A stretch of 64,000 bases of DNA from Angiostrongylus vasorum (Eukaryota > Nematoda > Chromadorea > Rhabditida > Metastrongylidae): contig JADANN010000018.1 in NCBI GenBank assembly GCA_018806985.1, positions 590,501 through 654,500 of the forward strand, written 5' to 3'. Of the stretch, positions 11,705 to 21,932 are shown in pieces. Each line of letters starts with the position of its first letter. Position 1 is the first letter of the stretch. Below the pieces are notes generated by a model that worked only from the letters and a program-made list of their open reading frames with translations, ran no database searches and was not told the origin of the DNA. The translations under genes and the position numbers were made by a program.

Positions 11705-14499
11705 TAATTTCACGCAAATACATTGTTCGTCCATATATGTAATTTTTATTCATGGAAGTATTCTTTTGCTATGGATGCTTGAAAAAGAGTAGTTGGATAT
11801 GCCATGCAATATCCCATAGTCCTTGGTTTGATCTCGTCTCGTGCCCACCACGACACCATGTGGCCGTGTTCGACGAGATGATACCAAACGCGTCTGGGAA
11901 ATTCTCCTTCGAACCCTTAACTATTTGTACCTGTCTGTGGCGAAGACCTTGAAGAAATCTAACACTGTTATACCAGATTTCAAGAATGAGAATTCGCTCA
12001 ATTATCACTCAGCGAAATGGTTCCACCTCCGAAGATTTTGGTGAATGACGAATACAGAACAATGATTTGAATGAAATAAGTACTGTGATCATTACAAAAT
12101 ATGATGTCGAGTCATATGTCACATTTCATAATTTATTTTGCCTATTTCGTAGAATGAGTAATTAGCTTGACACACACCAGTTAGTCTTGATCCGAATGCT
12201 AAGAGACTTAGTTGACAACCGATCCTGATGAACTACAGTTGACAACCGATCCTGATGAACTACCGATGAGGCCACTTTATTCTTTCGGTGCACCACTCCG
12301 CCAGATTCGATTTGGTGCAGCTAGGAACACACCGTTACAAGAATTTAATGCTGTAGGCATTTGACTCCAATCATCTCAACTGCACAAAGCGGTCACTCCG
12401 ATATGTTAAACATAATAAAAACGAGTGACAAACACGTGTAGGCTAATCATTAAACCAAGGAGTTTATGCTGGAATTTCTTGTACCGAGTTGCTGATGTGT
12501 ATTGTAATATCTATAATTGGAATTTATTATGTCCGGGTTTTCCTATTGACCACATTACATTCGTGTTCGATGCTGTCTATAGGAGAGTTGAATTTTGCCT
12601 TTTTTAAGGGTCAAAAATTACTTTAAGGTTTCTTTAAGGATTACTTATCTCAAATGGCATTTGCTCCACCTCATAGCATTATCACTGAAGCAAAGGATAA
12701 TGATAGTAGTGGTGAGACGATAAAGATGCATTCCATTACGTCTTATGCGAACTCTCAATGCTCATCAGATGATCGACTACGTGCTCCTTCTATGTTCCAG
12801 CCACCAGCTGTTGATCGCTCAAACAAACCGGCTAAACTGCGCTTGTATGATTACGAAGAAGGCAAAATGTCGGATGAGATGACGATTCATGGTTACAATA
12901 AGTGAGTAGGCTTTTTACTGAACCTGCTGCTGAACATTTGATATATTCACCGTATTTTCGGTTCGTCCTTGCAACGAGGAAATTTTTATTGTTGGTCTCT
13001 GAAGCACAACTCTGTGTTTTAAAAGGCTATTTTTCCGGCCCATGTGGATTTCTTAGCTATTCCAAAACTTATTTTCTTGCATTTCCATGTTTTAGCGTGA
13101 AACATTTTCTTGTGAGGAGATCTTTTTATTTCGACATTCTTCAACATAGGCGTATTGAATTTTTTAAGGTCAGGGAACAGTTTCACTAGGACTCCGCGAA
13201 CTCCACAGGGAAAGACTGGGACGAAATATACGTATATGCGAGAACCACCCAAGGTGACTTGTGATTACGTATCGGCTTTTATTTGATGTTATGGGGAGTT
13301 TTTTGGAACGACTGTGATTTCATAGCTCATCATTCCATTTTAATGTGCAAACTTATATGTAAGACATAGTGAGGTAGTGAATATGTGTGCTGGTGAACGC
13401 ATTATCCCCTGGAAAGGTTATTAGCGTGTTCGATCTCCACCGCAACCCCCTGCGGTCCGAAGTTTTACCACTATCTCAGCCTCACTGTGGTTGTATGTAA
13501 GGTAATTATTCGTATCCATACCCAGCTTTCTGTAAATTTATGCATGTTGGAAAGTCTGTACTGACTGTCTAAGAGGCCTTGCTGTAGCAAAAGTGTGGAA
13601 TGTATATTAGCACATTAAGCCGAACATGAGTATGATGAATTTGTTACAAAAATTGCCCTCTTAAATTTGAACCAACTTATCTCACTCATATTAAATTTGA
13701 CTAATTGAGATGAAAGCTGTTGAATCTGTGTATACAAGGTACAATTCCTGTTATTCTACCAAGTTGAAGTTTTTTTTTGTGACCATTGTCTCTCTCTTTT
13801 TTGCGTCAGAGACCTTATTTCGAATAAGAACGCAGTTGAAGAGGCGGTATTTCATCCAGTAACATACAGTGGTGTTCTCCAGTGATTCAGAAATTATCAA
13901 CAGTTGTCATCAAGTGTAAAATGTAAGTAGTAAACTGGTTTTCCTGTGTCGTGGAATATTTCGTTGGTTTCTCCATCACTACTAGTTGCCAGTTGTGTAA
14001 GTTTACGAGGACGTTCCATCTACATTTTTGGATAACGAAGTGGTTTTCCTATTTTTCCTTCTTCATTTGTTCGTTGGAAAATCATCAACCCTGGTATTGT
14101 TATAATTTTTTTCCGTAGGCTTACCGCTTTTTCGATTGAAAATACTATCAAATCGATTAGCTAGAGATTTTGTGGCAGGAAATCCACCGGCTTGCAGGAG
14201 CAGTCTTTTCGAACTTATAAGGGATATCTCGTATTCTTTTCGTTCAATAGTCGGCTGGACCGTTGGGACGGTCGCGCGAACTGGATTACTTCCATCCAGT
14301 GGTTATGGACAGGGCTCACTCTATGAGAAGTCCGGTTCCCTCTGATATTGAATATATCAAGATTGACGCAGAAAAGACACAAGTATGGATTTTTTTCAAG
14401 CGACTGTTCTAATTTGGGGTCGTAAATCTCCAATTTCATTAAGTTCTTTTATTCCAGGCAGTGAAGCAGTCTATCGCCCAGAGAACCCCTGTTGATTAA
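3348..14499 (+). CDS. soc-1: SOC-1 / GAB-family docking adaptor
   Basis: Multi-exon adaptor relaying receptor tyrosine kinase signals to Grb2 (SEM-5) and SHP2 (PTP-2). Predicted exons: 3348-3554, 4094-4240, 4798-4906, 5033-5148, 6799-6916, 7098-7242, 7649-7718, 12639-12901, 13810-13858, 14251-14382, 14458-14499. All junctions are GT-AG and in phase, giving about 465 aa. An N-terminal PH domain (residues ~8-132) starts EGWLIRS, runs through PLYFVSESEE and ends MKDWVYNLC. Proline motifs follow: VPPR, GPPIPPR, and PAVDRSNKP (~360-368), which fits the GAB-specific PxxxRxxKP Grb2-SH3 site. The C-terminus has EYIKIDAEKTQ (Tyr ~443, 22 residues from the end), matching the SHP2-binding motif of GAB proteins; ELDYF at ~Tyr421 is a second tyrosine site. 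The ATG at 3348 starts just before the PH domain. One more exon may be missing between 5149 and 6798. The ~4.9 kb intron after 7718 holds an RTE element. Confidence 0.85.
3620..3968 (-). repeat. Family D tRNA-like SINE in SOC-1 intron 1
   Basis: Read on the minus strand, the head is GGCGGATAGCACAATGGTAG (A-box-like), then AGTTCGATTCCGCTCC (B-box-like), followed by a body shared with 44210-44570 and 1310-1605. The distance between boxes and the tRNA-like head indicate a tRNA-derived SINE. It sits wholly inside an intron. Confidence 0.65.
4430..4745 (+). repeat. Family B SINE-like repeat in SOC-1 intron 2
   Basis: The plus-oriented body contains GCCTCAGTGGTTCAATG, then a B-box-like TTGGTTCGATCTAG, then TATCTCAGCATCGTCCTGG and the family 3' end ATAGGCAGCAAATAAAAAG. 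The first ~70 bases are a short inverted piece of the same family. Confidence 0.6.
5540..5826 (+). repeat. Family A tRNA-derived SINE (best copy)
   Basis: The head GGGGCGCTTTGTAGCGCAGTGG contains a clean A box, and GGATCGGTTCC is the B-box region. A shared body of about 200 bases follows (GGTACCAGACTTGTC, TCGATACATCGGCAGG, GGGATTGATCAATGCC), and the 3' tail is built of TTTATCC repeats. The same layout recurs at six other places. This one lies in the SOC-1 intron between 5148 and 6799, and its open frames are not genes. Confidence 0.75.
5940..6300. other. Unassigned coding-like stretch inside the SOC-1 intron
   Basis: Two overlapping plus frames look more protein-like than background: one around 5960-6150 and one around 6115-6245 containing NPFPNPTPWAAWAGES. 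The minus frame 6001-6282 is also open. None joins SOC-1 exons 5148 and 6799 in phase without a stop, and I do not recognise a family. It could be an alternative SOC-1 exon, a fragment of a nested gene, or a relic. Confidence 0.25.
7285..7640 (-). repeat. Family B SINE-like repeat in SOC-1 intron
   Basis: The minus-oriented body is recognisable from CTCAACCAGTTTTTTACC, ATTGAACCCAGTTAAGCTGA, TAACTTTTTATTTACTGCC and ATTACCCTTTCC-type segments shared with 23680-23935 and 28265-28560. It ends only a few bases before the SOC-1 exon at 7649. Confidence 0.6.
8560..11100 (-). mobile_element. RTE-type non-LTR retrotransposon, nearly full length, inactivated
   Basis: Read on the minus strand, the segments lie in the order expected for an RTE ORF2. 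An endonuclease N-terminus at 10920-11060 contains ADLYALLENSGRIK and VIALKETKGRKTD. A reverse transcriptase part near 9671-9925 contains a diverged SADLLRAGGH-like stretch. The C-terminal segment at 8957-9166 reads LRAHLVNSTVLLALCYVAET, and KWAGHI lies near 8830. The frame is broken many times, so it is a dead copy. It sits antisense in the largest SOC-1 intron. The (TA)n and family C repeats next to its 5' side are separate insertions. Confidence 0.8.
11329..11399. repeat. (TA)n microsatellite
   Basis: About 70 bases of uninterrupted TA dinucleotides. The long Tyr-Ile open frames across it are artefacts. Confidence 0.95.
11400..11626 (+). repeat. Family C repeat flanked by two (TA)n arrays
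   Basis: Contains family C landmarks TGGCCAAAGTCTGCCCC, CAGTCGCAGCCCTTGTGG, CCACCATGCGACTTTGATAC and TCTTAGCTAGGCTTCCTGAT. Both its borders are pure (TA)n, so the element either inserted into a TA array or carries TA tails. Confidence 0.7.
11627..11702. repeat. (TA)n microsatellite
   Basis: About 75 bases of pure TA directly abutting the 3' part of the family C copy. Confidence 0.95.
12210..12263. repeat. 27-bp perfect tandem duplication
   Basis: The unit AGTTGACAACCGATCCTGAT plus GAACTAC occurs twice in a row inside the SOC-1 intron, indicating a recent local duplication. Confidence 0.85.
13375..13510 (+). repeat. Family B SINE-like repeat, short copy
   Basis: Contains GGTGAACGCATTATCCCC, the B-box-like GTGTTCGATCTCCACC, CTGCGGTCCGAAGTTTTACC and TATCTCAGCCTCACTGTGG. 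It lies in the SOC-1 intron between 12901 and 13810. Confidence 0.6.
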
Positions 14500-14850
14500 T
14501 TATAGCATTGTAAGTGCATTTTTTCCCCCTAATTTTTACGTTGTAATGAATTACGTCTCAAATCATTTAGTGATTTTTGTACTATTCTTGTTTCTGTTTT
14601 CATTCGTTGCATTCCTTACTCAGTTAAGGATAATTGGCCTGACTAACTTATTTCTTCTTTCGTCTCAAATATTTTCTCAGATGCCGAGCTTTTACAGTTT
14701 GTGGTTTGTTTGCTAACTTTATTTCCTAACTTTAAATTTCTTCGAAAAGTACCTGGTTCATGCAAAGGACATGGTAAAACTCCGTGATATACTGTTGTCT
14801 GTGATGCTCTATTGCTTCGATAAATTCTTCTTGGTAATTGTAGTTTTTAC
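14500..14850. other. SOC-1 3' flank
   Basis: AT-rich sequence following the SOC-1 stop codon. The Phe/Leu-rich open frame at 14492-14716 reflects T-richness, so I call no gene. It probably includes the 3' UTR. Confidence 0.4.
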
Positions 14851-15185
14851 TTGGATACTTGGGATGGCCTGTCCTCAATGGTTGTGTGGGCTCCAGCACG
14901 ATTCCCATTTTTTCGCAGTTTTGCTGATTTAGCCCTTGTGGTTCTCTGGAGTCCCATGGTCAGCCTAGCCAAACTCTGCCCTAGCTCGTCACCACCATAG
15001 GCAGCAGTCGCAGCCCTTGTGGATCAGAGGGAGATCCCACCATGCGACTAGTTTGATACCAAGATGGTGGTGGATCCTGGTATAGCTGAACTCTTAGGTG
15101 GGATTCCTGATGGAAACACAGGACTCCTCAGCTTGCAAGGCATTCCGGGGTGGGGAAAGGAGTGAGGGTATGAATCCCTCGCTCC
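14850..15185 (+). repeat. Family C repeat
   Basis: Contains CCTGTCCTCAATGGTTGTG, CAGCAGTCGCAGCCC, CCACCATGCGACTAG and a diverged CTCAGCTTG..GGGGTGGGG segment, in family order. The preceding ACTTGGATACTTG is the remnant of the family's ACTT-rich end. Confidence 0.65.
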
Positions 15186-15786
15186 TCGTGATTGCGATTT
15201 TTTTATTTGAAATTGACGGCACTCTTGAGAATCACTACAAACATGAAGTGCCACCGAAATCTCCATCTTATTTAAATAGCCATACATAGTAGTAACACCT
15301 ATTAGTCAATCACTTTGTTCCATGTTGAAAGAATCGCAAAACAGATGGTGCTGACAGCAACGACACAACTAGAACCAGTAGCAAATTGTACCAAGATCAG
15401 GCCATACTTGTACACGGCACTATCATCATAATATAATAATTCCCTATAAAAGGAGACCTTTGTGTGTTACACTAAAGTACACCAAAATTCAGAAACTGTA
15501 TGATTATGTCTAGAAGCTAAACACGTTGTTGTCCTTACCATCTACCTTCCCACGCATGGAAAAACTTCCTGTTTTGCAAAAAGATATTTGACGCTAAGAT
15601 GAGAAATTTCACTGTGTACAACTAAGAAAACAACACAACAAACAATGAAACACGTAATTCAAAGTCATGAAGATAACACAAATGACCACCAAGCTAAAAA
15701 CGTGACAAAAAAACGGTTAGCCACTCCAGACATTAAACAGTAGCCTAACCAGCCACAACAACCCGCATGAAACTAGTTGAATGACA
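15186..15786. other. Spacer between convergent genes
   Basis: Between the 3' ends of SOC-1 (+) and the NADAR gene (-). I see no coding exon or known repeat. It should hold the NADAR gene's 3' UTR. Confidence 0.4.
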
Positions 15787-18700
15787 TTACCTAGCTTGCT
15801 TGGACAATGACGAAAGTCTCTTCTTCATTCTATTGAGGAGGCTGTTCATCTGAAAAAATGTTGAATCCTCCCACCATTTCAATGTAATCCGATTACAATT
15901 GTAGGCGACAGTGGTTTTTATAACCAAACTTTCCTTGTTGTAAAGAATATATCAGCAAATGACGTACTGATAAAAAAGACACGAAAAGAGCTAAAAATAG
16001 CTCAGTAAGGTCTAAGGTTAGTGATTGGGTTACAGCAAGGACAGCGAATATTTCCATTCGATGTTCAGCAAATTATGAACCTTTGCCAGAAAGAGGTCGC
16101 TGGAGGAAACCTGTCCACGAAAAATCAAACTTCTTTCCTTTCCCAATCAACAAGAGATAACTATAGCCTGTGCTCACAACTCCTATCGCCCTGTTGCGGT
16201 CATCTAGGTCATAACGAGGAAAAAAATTGTGCCCAAAAAGTAGAAGCCAGTCAAAGGGAAATTACTGTGAGGTTTGCAAGGGCTCCTCGTGAACGTAGAC
16301 GTATCCAGCTATACAATTTTGAAAACACAATTTATATTTCCATACCTTGTCAGCTCTCGATGCACCAATTGCTGATGCGCCGCTAATGTCCTCTGCTGCG
16401 GATGCAGTGCTTTCCACATTCGCATCTATAAAATACAAAACGTCTTCCAAATTTCCAAGAATAAAGGGACGTTTGAAATATATGCACACTGAGGACCGAA
16501 TTAACGATAGAATAAGTTAGATATTTGGTGACAAATGTAGTGACAACATCAATTACTTGTACTGAAAATAAGCAAGCTGGTAAAACGAACCTTCTTACCT
16601 CAAAAAGGTCTGTTGCTCTAAACTCAGATGCTAGAATTGGTCCTCTACGGTAGTTCTTTTTTCTACAGACACAAAAAAACAAACCAGGATGCGAGACATC
16701 GTTCTTTGTCTCCTTTAAATTAACACTTGATTTTGTTTCTTCTTTCACATAGAGTTTTTTATCCACCAACTTCTCTTCACGCTGACGTTTGCCTTCTGAA
16801 GTATACACTGTGAAGATACAAACCAGTTCTATTCAACTATAAAGAGCATTAATCGAGGAGAAAATACTTAATACCTTTTGATTCACGACGTCCATTCTTA
16901 GATCTGTCCTTGCTTCTCGATCGTCTTCTTTTTTCACTCGTTCGCACTTTACGGTTATGACTACAGTGCTCGTCTTTATGCCCAGCTGAAAACACAGAAA
17001 TTCCTATCAACTGGATAAAATTTAAACGTAAGTGACCTTTCCTAGGGCTATTTTTGCTGTATTGTTTTGCTTCCTCTGAAGTCTTCTGGTCATCCTTGCT
17101 TTCACCCACCGAGAAATTCACTATTTCTTCTAATCTTCTTTGATGCTGAACGAGATCGAGACTTCCCCTTCCTTGACCTCGAGCGACTTCTGCTACGGCT
17201 TTTATCACGCTTTTTTCGTTTCTTCTTGTGATATTCTAGGTTCTACAAAGGTCCACCTCTTCGATTATCAAAGGAAATTGCACACAATAGACTCGAAATA
17301 CAAAGAAATAGGCAATACTGACTAAGTATAAATCTACGGTCGGCTACACAAAACTTGAAGGACATAGCCGTACCTACCTCATTTTGACTATTAGTTATCC
17401 GCCGTGCTGTTAATTTCTTTCTTATTTTAAATTCTAAACCGCCATTATCCGCAGAGCCTTCGCTACGTGCGCAGTCATCCAAACAAGACGCACTCAACTT
17501 CGTCGCTGCTTCATCTCTGACGAATTGAACATAGCCGCTCTGCTCAGTATCGATCGTCGTTTTAGATGTCTTCATTTTTTTGGCTCGCTGCGTTTCCTCT
17601 GGCAGCAGAATTTCTTGTATAGAAGGGTCGACTACGTTCAGAAGAACTTCAGATTTTTTAACGTCCCTCTCCATGGTACAAGTTGTGTTCGCATTATTTT
17701 TGTTGATCTCACCACTTTCTGTCACATTTTCATGATGAGCTGACATCGAATCAGGAGATTTATGACTTTCTTTCTGAGTTGATGGTAAGTTGGACTTTTC
17801 GGACAGTTGGCCTTCGCAGTTCTCGATCCTCATCTTTGTGTTTTCGTGACCACTCCGCCTCCACTTTTCCATACAAACAGCTTCAATCAAATCCTCCTCA
17901 GCCTGAGCACTTCGTCTTGCACGAGAAGCATCTCCACCGTTACGGTGGCGATTCATTTCATGATAACCGTACGATTCACCATCTGCGCAGTTAGTTCCTT
18001 CATAGTTAATCTGAGATCTGCAAGGACACTTTAAAAAGTTGGAATGTTATCCTACTTATACACCTTTTACCATATGTTCTGAAGATATTGCTACAGCATG
18101 TATCCGTGGGGCAAAACTTTAGTGCAAACAGAAGCAATGGGCGTTTTCTGCTACATTTTTTCCCAGCAAAGATATTCACAAAAGATTTCAAACAGGATAC
18201 GTAATAATGACCTTGGAATTTTCGACGAGAAGTACAGATCCGCATAACCCGAATATAAACTCATTTGATTTTCCACTTCTTTACGCTGATCTCTAAATAT
18301 ACAAGTGTCAGCAAAAAGGAAAATTAATCTCCGTTATTCTTCAATAATGTTGTAAGTCTCAAATGAGCCTATTTGAATAGTACTTAAATGAGCCACATGA
18401 TTTTCGAAGAATAAAGACAAAATTTTCGAAGAATGTAGTAATGGAGTAACGGGAAAAGCAGACCGCATGAAATAAAAGGTGACTCCGATAATTAACGTAA
18501 TCGCAAGGTATAGTTTTGCACATATGGTGTTCATACACGGCTGTGCATTTGGATGTTATGGACTCCAACAATGACCATTTTCAATTCAGTTAGATCTTAT
18601 ATTCATTATATCTATACTATGTAAATTTACCCTCCCAACGGTTTACTGCTTCATCGTGGCTGGGAGGTGTTCCTAGGTGTCGGTCTGCGATGTACAGCAG

Positions 18701-21278
18701 GTGATTCATCCCCTAGTAGAGTCTCCCAAGCTGAGAAGGAGTCCGGCGTTTTCATCAGGGAGGCCAGCTAATAGGAAACCAATACCAGGATCCACCACCG
18801 TCCTGATATCAAACTAGTCGCATGGTAGCAAATCTCCTTGTGGTCCACAAAGGCGGCGACTGCCTGGGGTGGTGAGGAACTGGAGCAGACTTTTCCCAAG
18901 CTGACCTCAGGACTCTACGGAACCACAATGGATAAATCAGCAAAGCTTCAAAAAATGGAGAATATCCTGAAGCCCGCGCAACCGGTGAGGATGGGCAGTC
19001 CAAGTGTTCAAGTAAACATGTACGTTTACTCTATACCTAGTCGGAAGCAGATCGAAATAGAAGACCACAAAAGGCATTCTTTACACTTAATGATATGCAA
19101 GAAACAACTTTACACAGAACTTCATTGGTCGATAACGCCTGCTATATAGCATGCACTTACTTACTTGACACTTGATACTTGAATGCCCCGTCCTCACTGA
19201 TTGTGCGGGCCCCAGTATAATCTCCATTTTTCGGAGATTTGCTGGTTAAGCCATTGTTGTCTCCTGGAATCTCGACATCAGCCTGGCCAAAGTCTACCCC
19301 ACGTCTTCACCACCACAGGCAGTCGCAGCCCTTGCGGATCAAAGGGAGATTTGCCACCATGCGACTTTGATAAAGGACGGTAGTGGATCCTGGTATTGGT
19401 CTACTCTTAGCTAGGCTTCTTGATGGAAACGCCGGACTCCTTCTCAGCCCGGAAGACCCTGCCAGGTGGATGAATGCCCCTGTTGTACATCGCAGACAAC
19501 ACCCAGGAACACCTCCCAGCCACGATGAAGCGGTAAACCGCTGAGAGGTTATAGCACGTACAGGTGTAAAAAATACCAAAATAAATTTAGCATAGGCTAA
19601 AAACCCTCCTAAACGCTGAAATCAAGTGTTTGGATGATGGGTTATAGTAATACATAGTAAACTGTAATATACATATCATTTATACCCATAGAATAATAGA
19701 ACAAAGTCTCTTTTACAATGCTGTCATGTCCATAACTCGTCAAGTTCTCTAGTTGCTAAAAAGATATTTTCTGTTACCAACAAACCTGACAGTCCCTAAA
19801 GGCTAAAAATAAGGTGTCGTAGCGAAGACGTTGAAGATCATGGCGAGATTAAGGGGTTAATATCCAGTAAAACTGTTTCACTGTTCTAGTCATTTGCAAT
19901 CATTTTTTTAGTCTGAAATTAGAAAAAGTGGACCTGTATTCATCCATTGCCCAGAGTTTCTCACGTACGGCATCCATGAGAGATCCTAGGCGATTCTTTC
20001 CACGCCATCGTGAAGGGTTTACAGCATCGGGGCTATTGATCGGAAGACCTGAGGTGAATATACGGATGCAGATCCCTTTATGTTAGATTAAATTAAAAAG
20101 AAAGAAGCATTAAAAATGACTGACGAGAAGATGTTTGTATCTGCATGGAACATTACTGTAGTGTAACAAAACAGCTCACCTATGCCCCCAAATTAGGTCA
20201 TACGGCGAGCATTCAACGAGTCGTGAGCCATGGGTTAGAAAGAGCAAATGACGCAGCTGGGCATTTTGTACGAATTTCGCTTCAAGCGCGGACGTCATAA
20301 CATCCGAACTAATGGAATCCCATCTGAAAATATGTTAACAGTCATACACCTGGAAACAAACTTTAAGTAGTTTGTAAAATTGTCAAGTGTTGGTGACATA
20401 GAATCTAATGCGTTGGCCATTGTGAGTGATATACAATTCATGCATAGTGTGACTTCAACATATTCCCAACAGTCTTATGAGTCAAACTCATACAAGTGTA
20501 AAACAATGGGCATTTACAGTGTGTTTATGTGATGCATGTTATATATGTATGTATGTTATGTATGTTTCTATGTTATGTATGTATGTACGAATGTATGTAT
20601 GTGTACGCCTGTGTACTTGTATATGTACGTGTATGCGTGTGTGTTCGTGTATATACGTATGCATACTCATGTCTGTACGTGTGCATATGTACGTGTATGT
20701 GTACGTGTGTATGTCTGTGTATATACGTGTGTACGTTCCTCTATGTATGTATGTATGTCTGTGTATATATGTGTCTGGACTTTAACCATAGCGCATGTGG
20801 CGTAAAAGCAGAAAAAGATCAATGAGAATAAAACCTTGGAAGAGAACAAATATGAATATAGGAACCGATCACGATTGAATCCCACGATCTCCATGCCGAT
20901 TCGTTTCATTTGTTTTGGATCGCGTTCGGACATTATGCGCTCCGCAGCTCTGTTATCATTAGCCGATAGTGCCTTACTGTACCTGAAATATCACATGCAC
21001 TAAACAGTTCGGCGAAGTCTGTGGTAATTCCAGACGGAAGTTGCTTATAGAAGAGAAACTTACGGTTTCAAATGTGCGCTACCGGAAGACGTTCTAATTT
21101 GTAAACAACACTAAGAGGAAACGTACATATAGAATTGTTCGACGCATGAAAACTGTTTTCTTGAACCATCCATAGCCGTCTGCTCGAAAACGCATGGATG
21201 GAAATTCGAAAACGGACTTTGCATAGTGAAGAAAAGAGTGAAATCACCGCATGGCGATGATACACGACGAGTTCCCAT
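15787..21278 (-). CDS. NADAR-domain protein with an Arg/Ser-rich C-terminal half
   Basis: NADAR domains (COG3236/YbiA-like) are N-glycosidase-type enzymes acting on riboflavin intermediates or ADP-ribose adducts; the substrate here is unknown. Predicted exons (minus): 21278-21127, 20982-20866, 20323-20180, 20032-19934, 18292-18212, 18017-17378, 17242-17110, 17075-17037, 16985-16875, 16795-16685, 16425-16346, 15849-15787, about 589 aa. NADAR signatures in order: SPFSNFHPC (21-29), [11 protein letters not shown] (45-55), [19 protein letters not shown] and [12 protein letters not shown]. After ~200 residues the protein becomes charged and disordered, with [20 protein letters not shown] near 417-436 and a second RRRSRSKDR tract, suggesting a nuclear or RNA-processing location. 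Exon phases join the two halves in one frame. Weak points: the 20180/20032 junction (an acceptor at 20048 better fits conservation but breaks frame), a 34-nt intron at 17109-17076, and an optional segment at 16599-16663. Confidence 0.7.
18625..19025 (-). repeat. Family C repeat in NADAR-gene intron, minus copy
   Basis: Starts CCTCCCAACGGTTTACTGC and CATCGTGGCTGGGAGGTGTT, then GGAGTCCGGCGTTTTCATC, CCACCACCGTCCTGATATC, and ends with AGTGTTCAAGTAAACATG. It is a long copy, inverted relative to the one at 19160-19555. Confidence 0.75.
19160..19555 (+). repeat. Family C repeat in NADAR-gene intron, plus copy
   Basis: Begins ACTTACTTACTTGACACTTG, continues through CAGTCGCAGCCCTTGCGG and CCACCATGCGACTTTGATA, and ends CACCTCCCAGCCACGATG with AAACCGCTGAGAGG. 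With the inverted copy at 18625-19025 it can form a long hairpin in the intron transcript. Confidence 0.8.
20530..20775. repeat. Imperfect TATG/TGTA microsatellite
   Basis: About 240 bases of degenerate TATG, TGTACG and TGTG repeats within a NADAR-gene intron. Cys/Tyr/Val-rich open frames over it in three frames are artefacts. Confidence 0.9.
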
Positions 21279-21645
21279 TCACGATCCTGCTTAATGAGAA
21301 CGTCCAGACGTCTATAGAATGCTCTTCTGTTATCTGTAACATTGAAAATTGTAAACCAGATACAAAGGAAGTAACAAACAATACTAGTTTACTACAAGAA
21401 ATACTAACCTAAACTAATGAAAAACCTAGAAAAACGACAAACATGATGGAAGCGGAAATATTTCCGTCAGATATTCCTTTAAAAATGTTGACTCTAATGG
21501 ATAGTGTTAAATCTTAGTGTACTCTGTACAATAGTGTTTACTCTGAGCTTCAAATCATGCAACTGGAATAGAAAGCATGTCAAAAACATTACAATCTACC
21601 AACAAAACAGCTTACAAGACAAATCCACTGGAAGAAAACGCTTCA
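21279..21645. other. Upstream flank of the NADAR gene
   Basis: AT-rich sequence with no further exon that I can join to the NADAR start. A TGA lies in frame directly before the chosen ATG at 21278, which supports that start unless an upstream exon exists. Confidence 0.4.
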
Positions 21646-21649
21646 GAGT

Positions 21650-21932
21650 AATAAAAGATAAAGATCACGACGTTGATCAATCCGTTAGGAATGCGCCACG
21701 CAATCGACTTCATTAAGCATCGGTTGGAGGAGATTGAACGTATATGTGGCTTTCACAATGACTCGCGGTGGCCTACTGATGTATCGAGCCAGTGGTGCTA
21801 TCCTCCCAGACAAGTCTGGTACTAATCTGCTGACCCAGGAAGTATGGAGCGCTTGGTGAGCCTGGGGCGCCCGGATCGATCCCATGTGCGTGTTGCAGGG
21901 CACCTCCAACCACTGCGCTACAAGCGCCCCGT
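21650..21932 (-). repeat. Family A tRNA-derived SINE
   Basis: Minus copy: AAAAGATAAAGATCACG is the tail side and CCACTGCGCTACAAGCGCCCC is the A-box side. The body matches 5540-5826 (GACTCGCGGTGGCCTACTGA, CCCAGACAAGTCTGGTAC). It is nearly full length. Confidence 0.75.

Noticed and set aside
16599..16663. An extra coding exon in the NADAR gene ([18 protein letters not shown])
   Set aside because: It is open and has a GTAAGA donor, but including it forces the following exon into a frame that stops at once. The chosen join at 16685/16425 is in phase and gives a sensible C-terminus. It could still be an alternative exon.
20477..20825. Three overlapping Cys/Tyr/Val-rich open frames of about 90-100 codons
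   Set aside because: All three frames are open because of a TATG/TGTA microsatellite. No signal peptide or family pattern survives outside the repeat.
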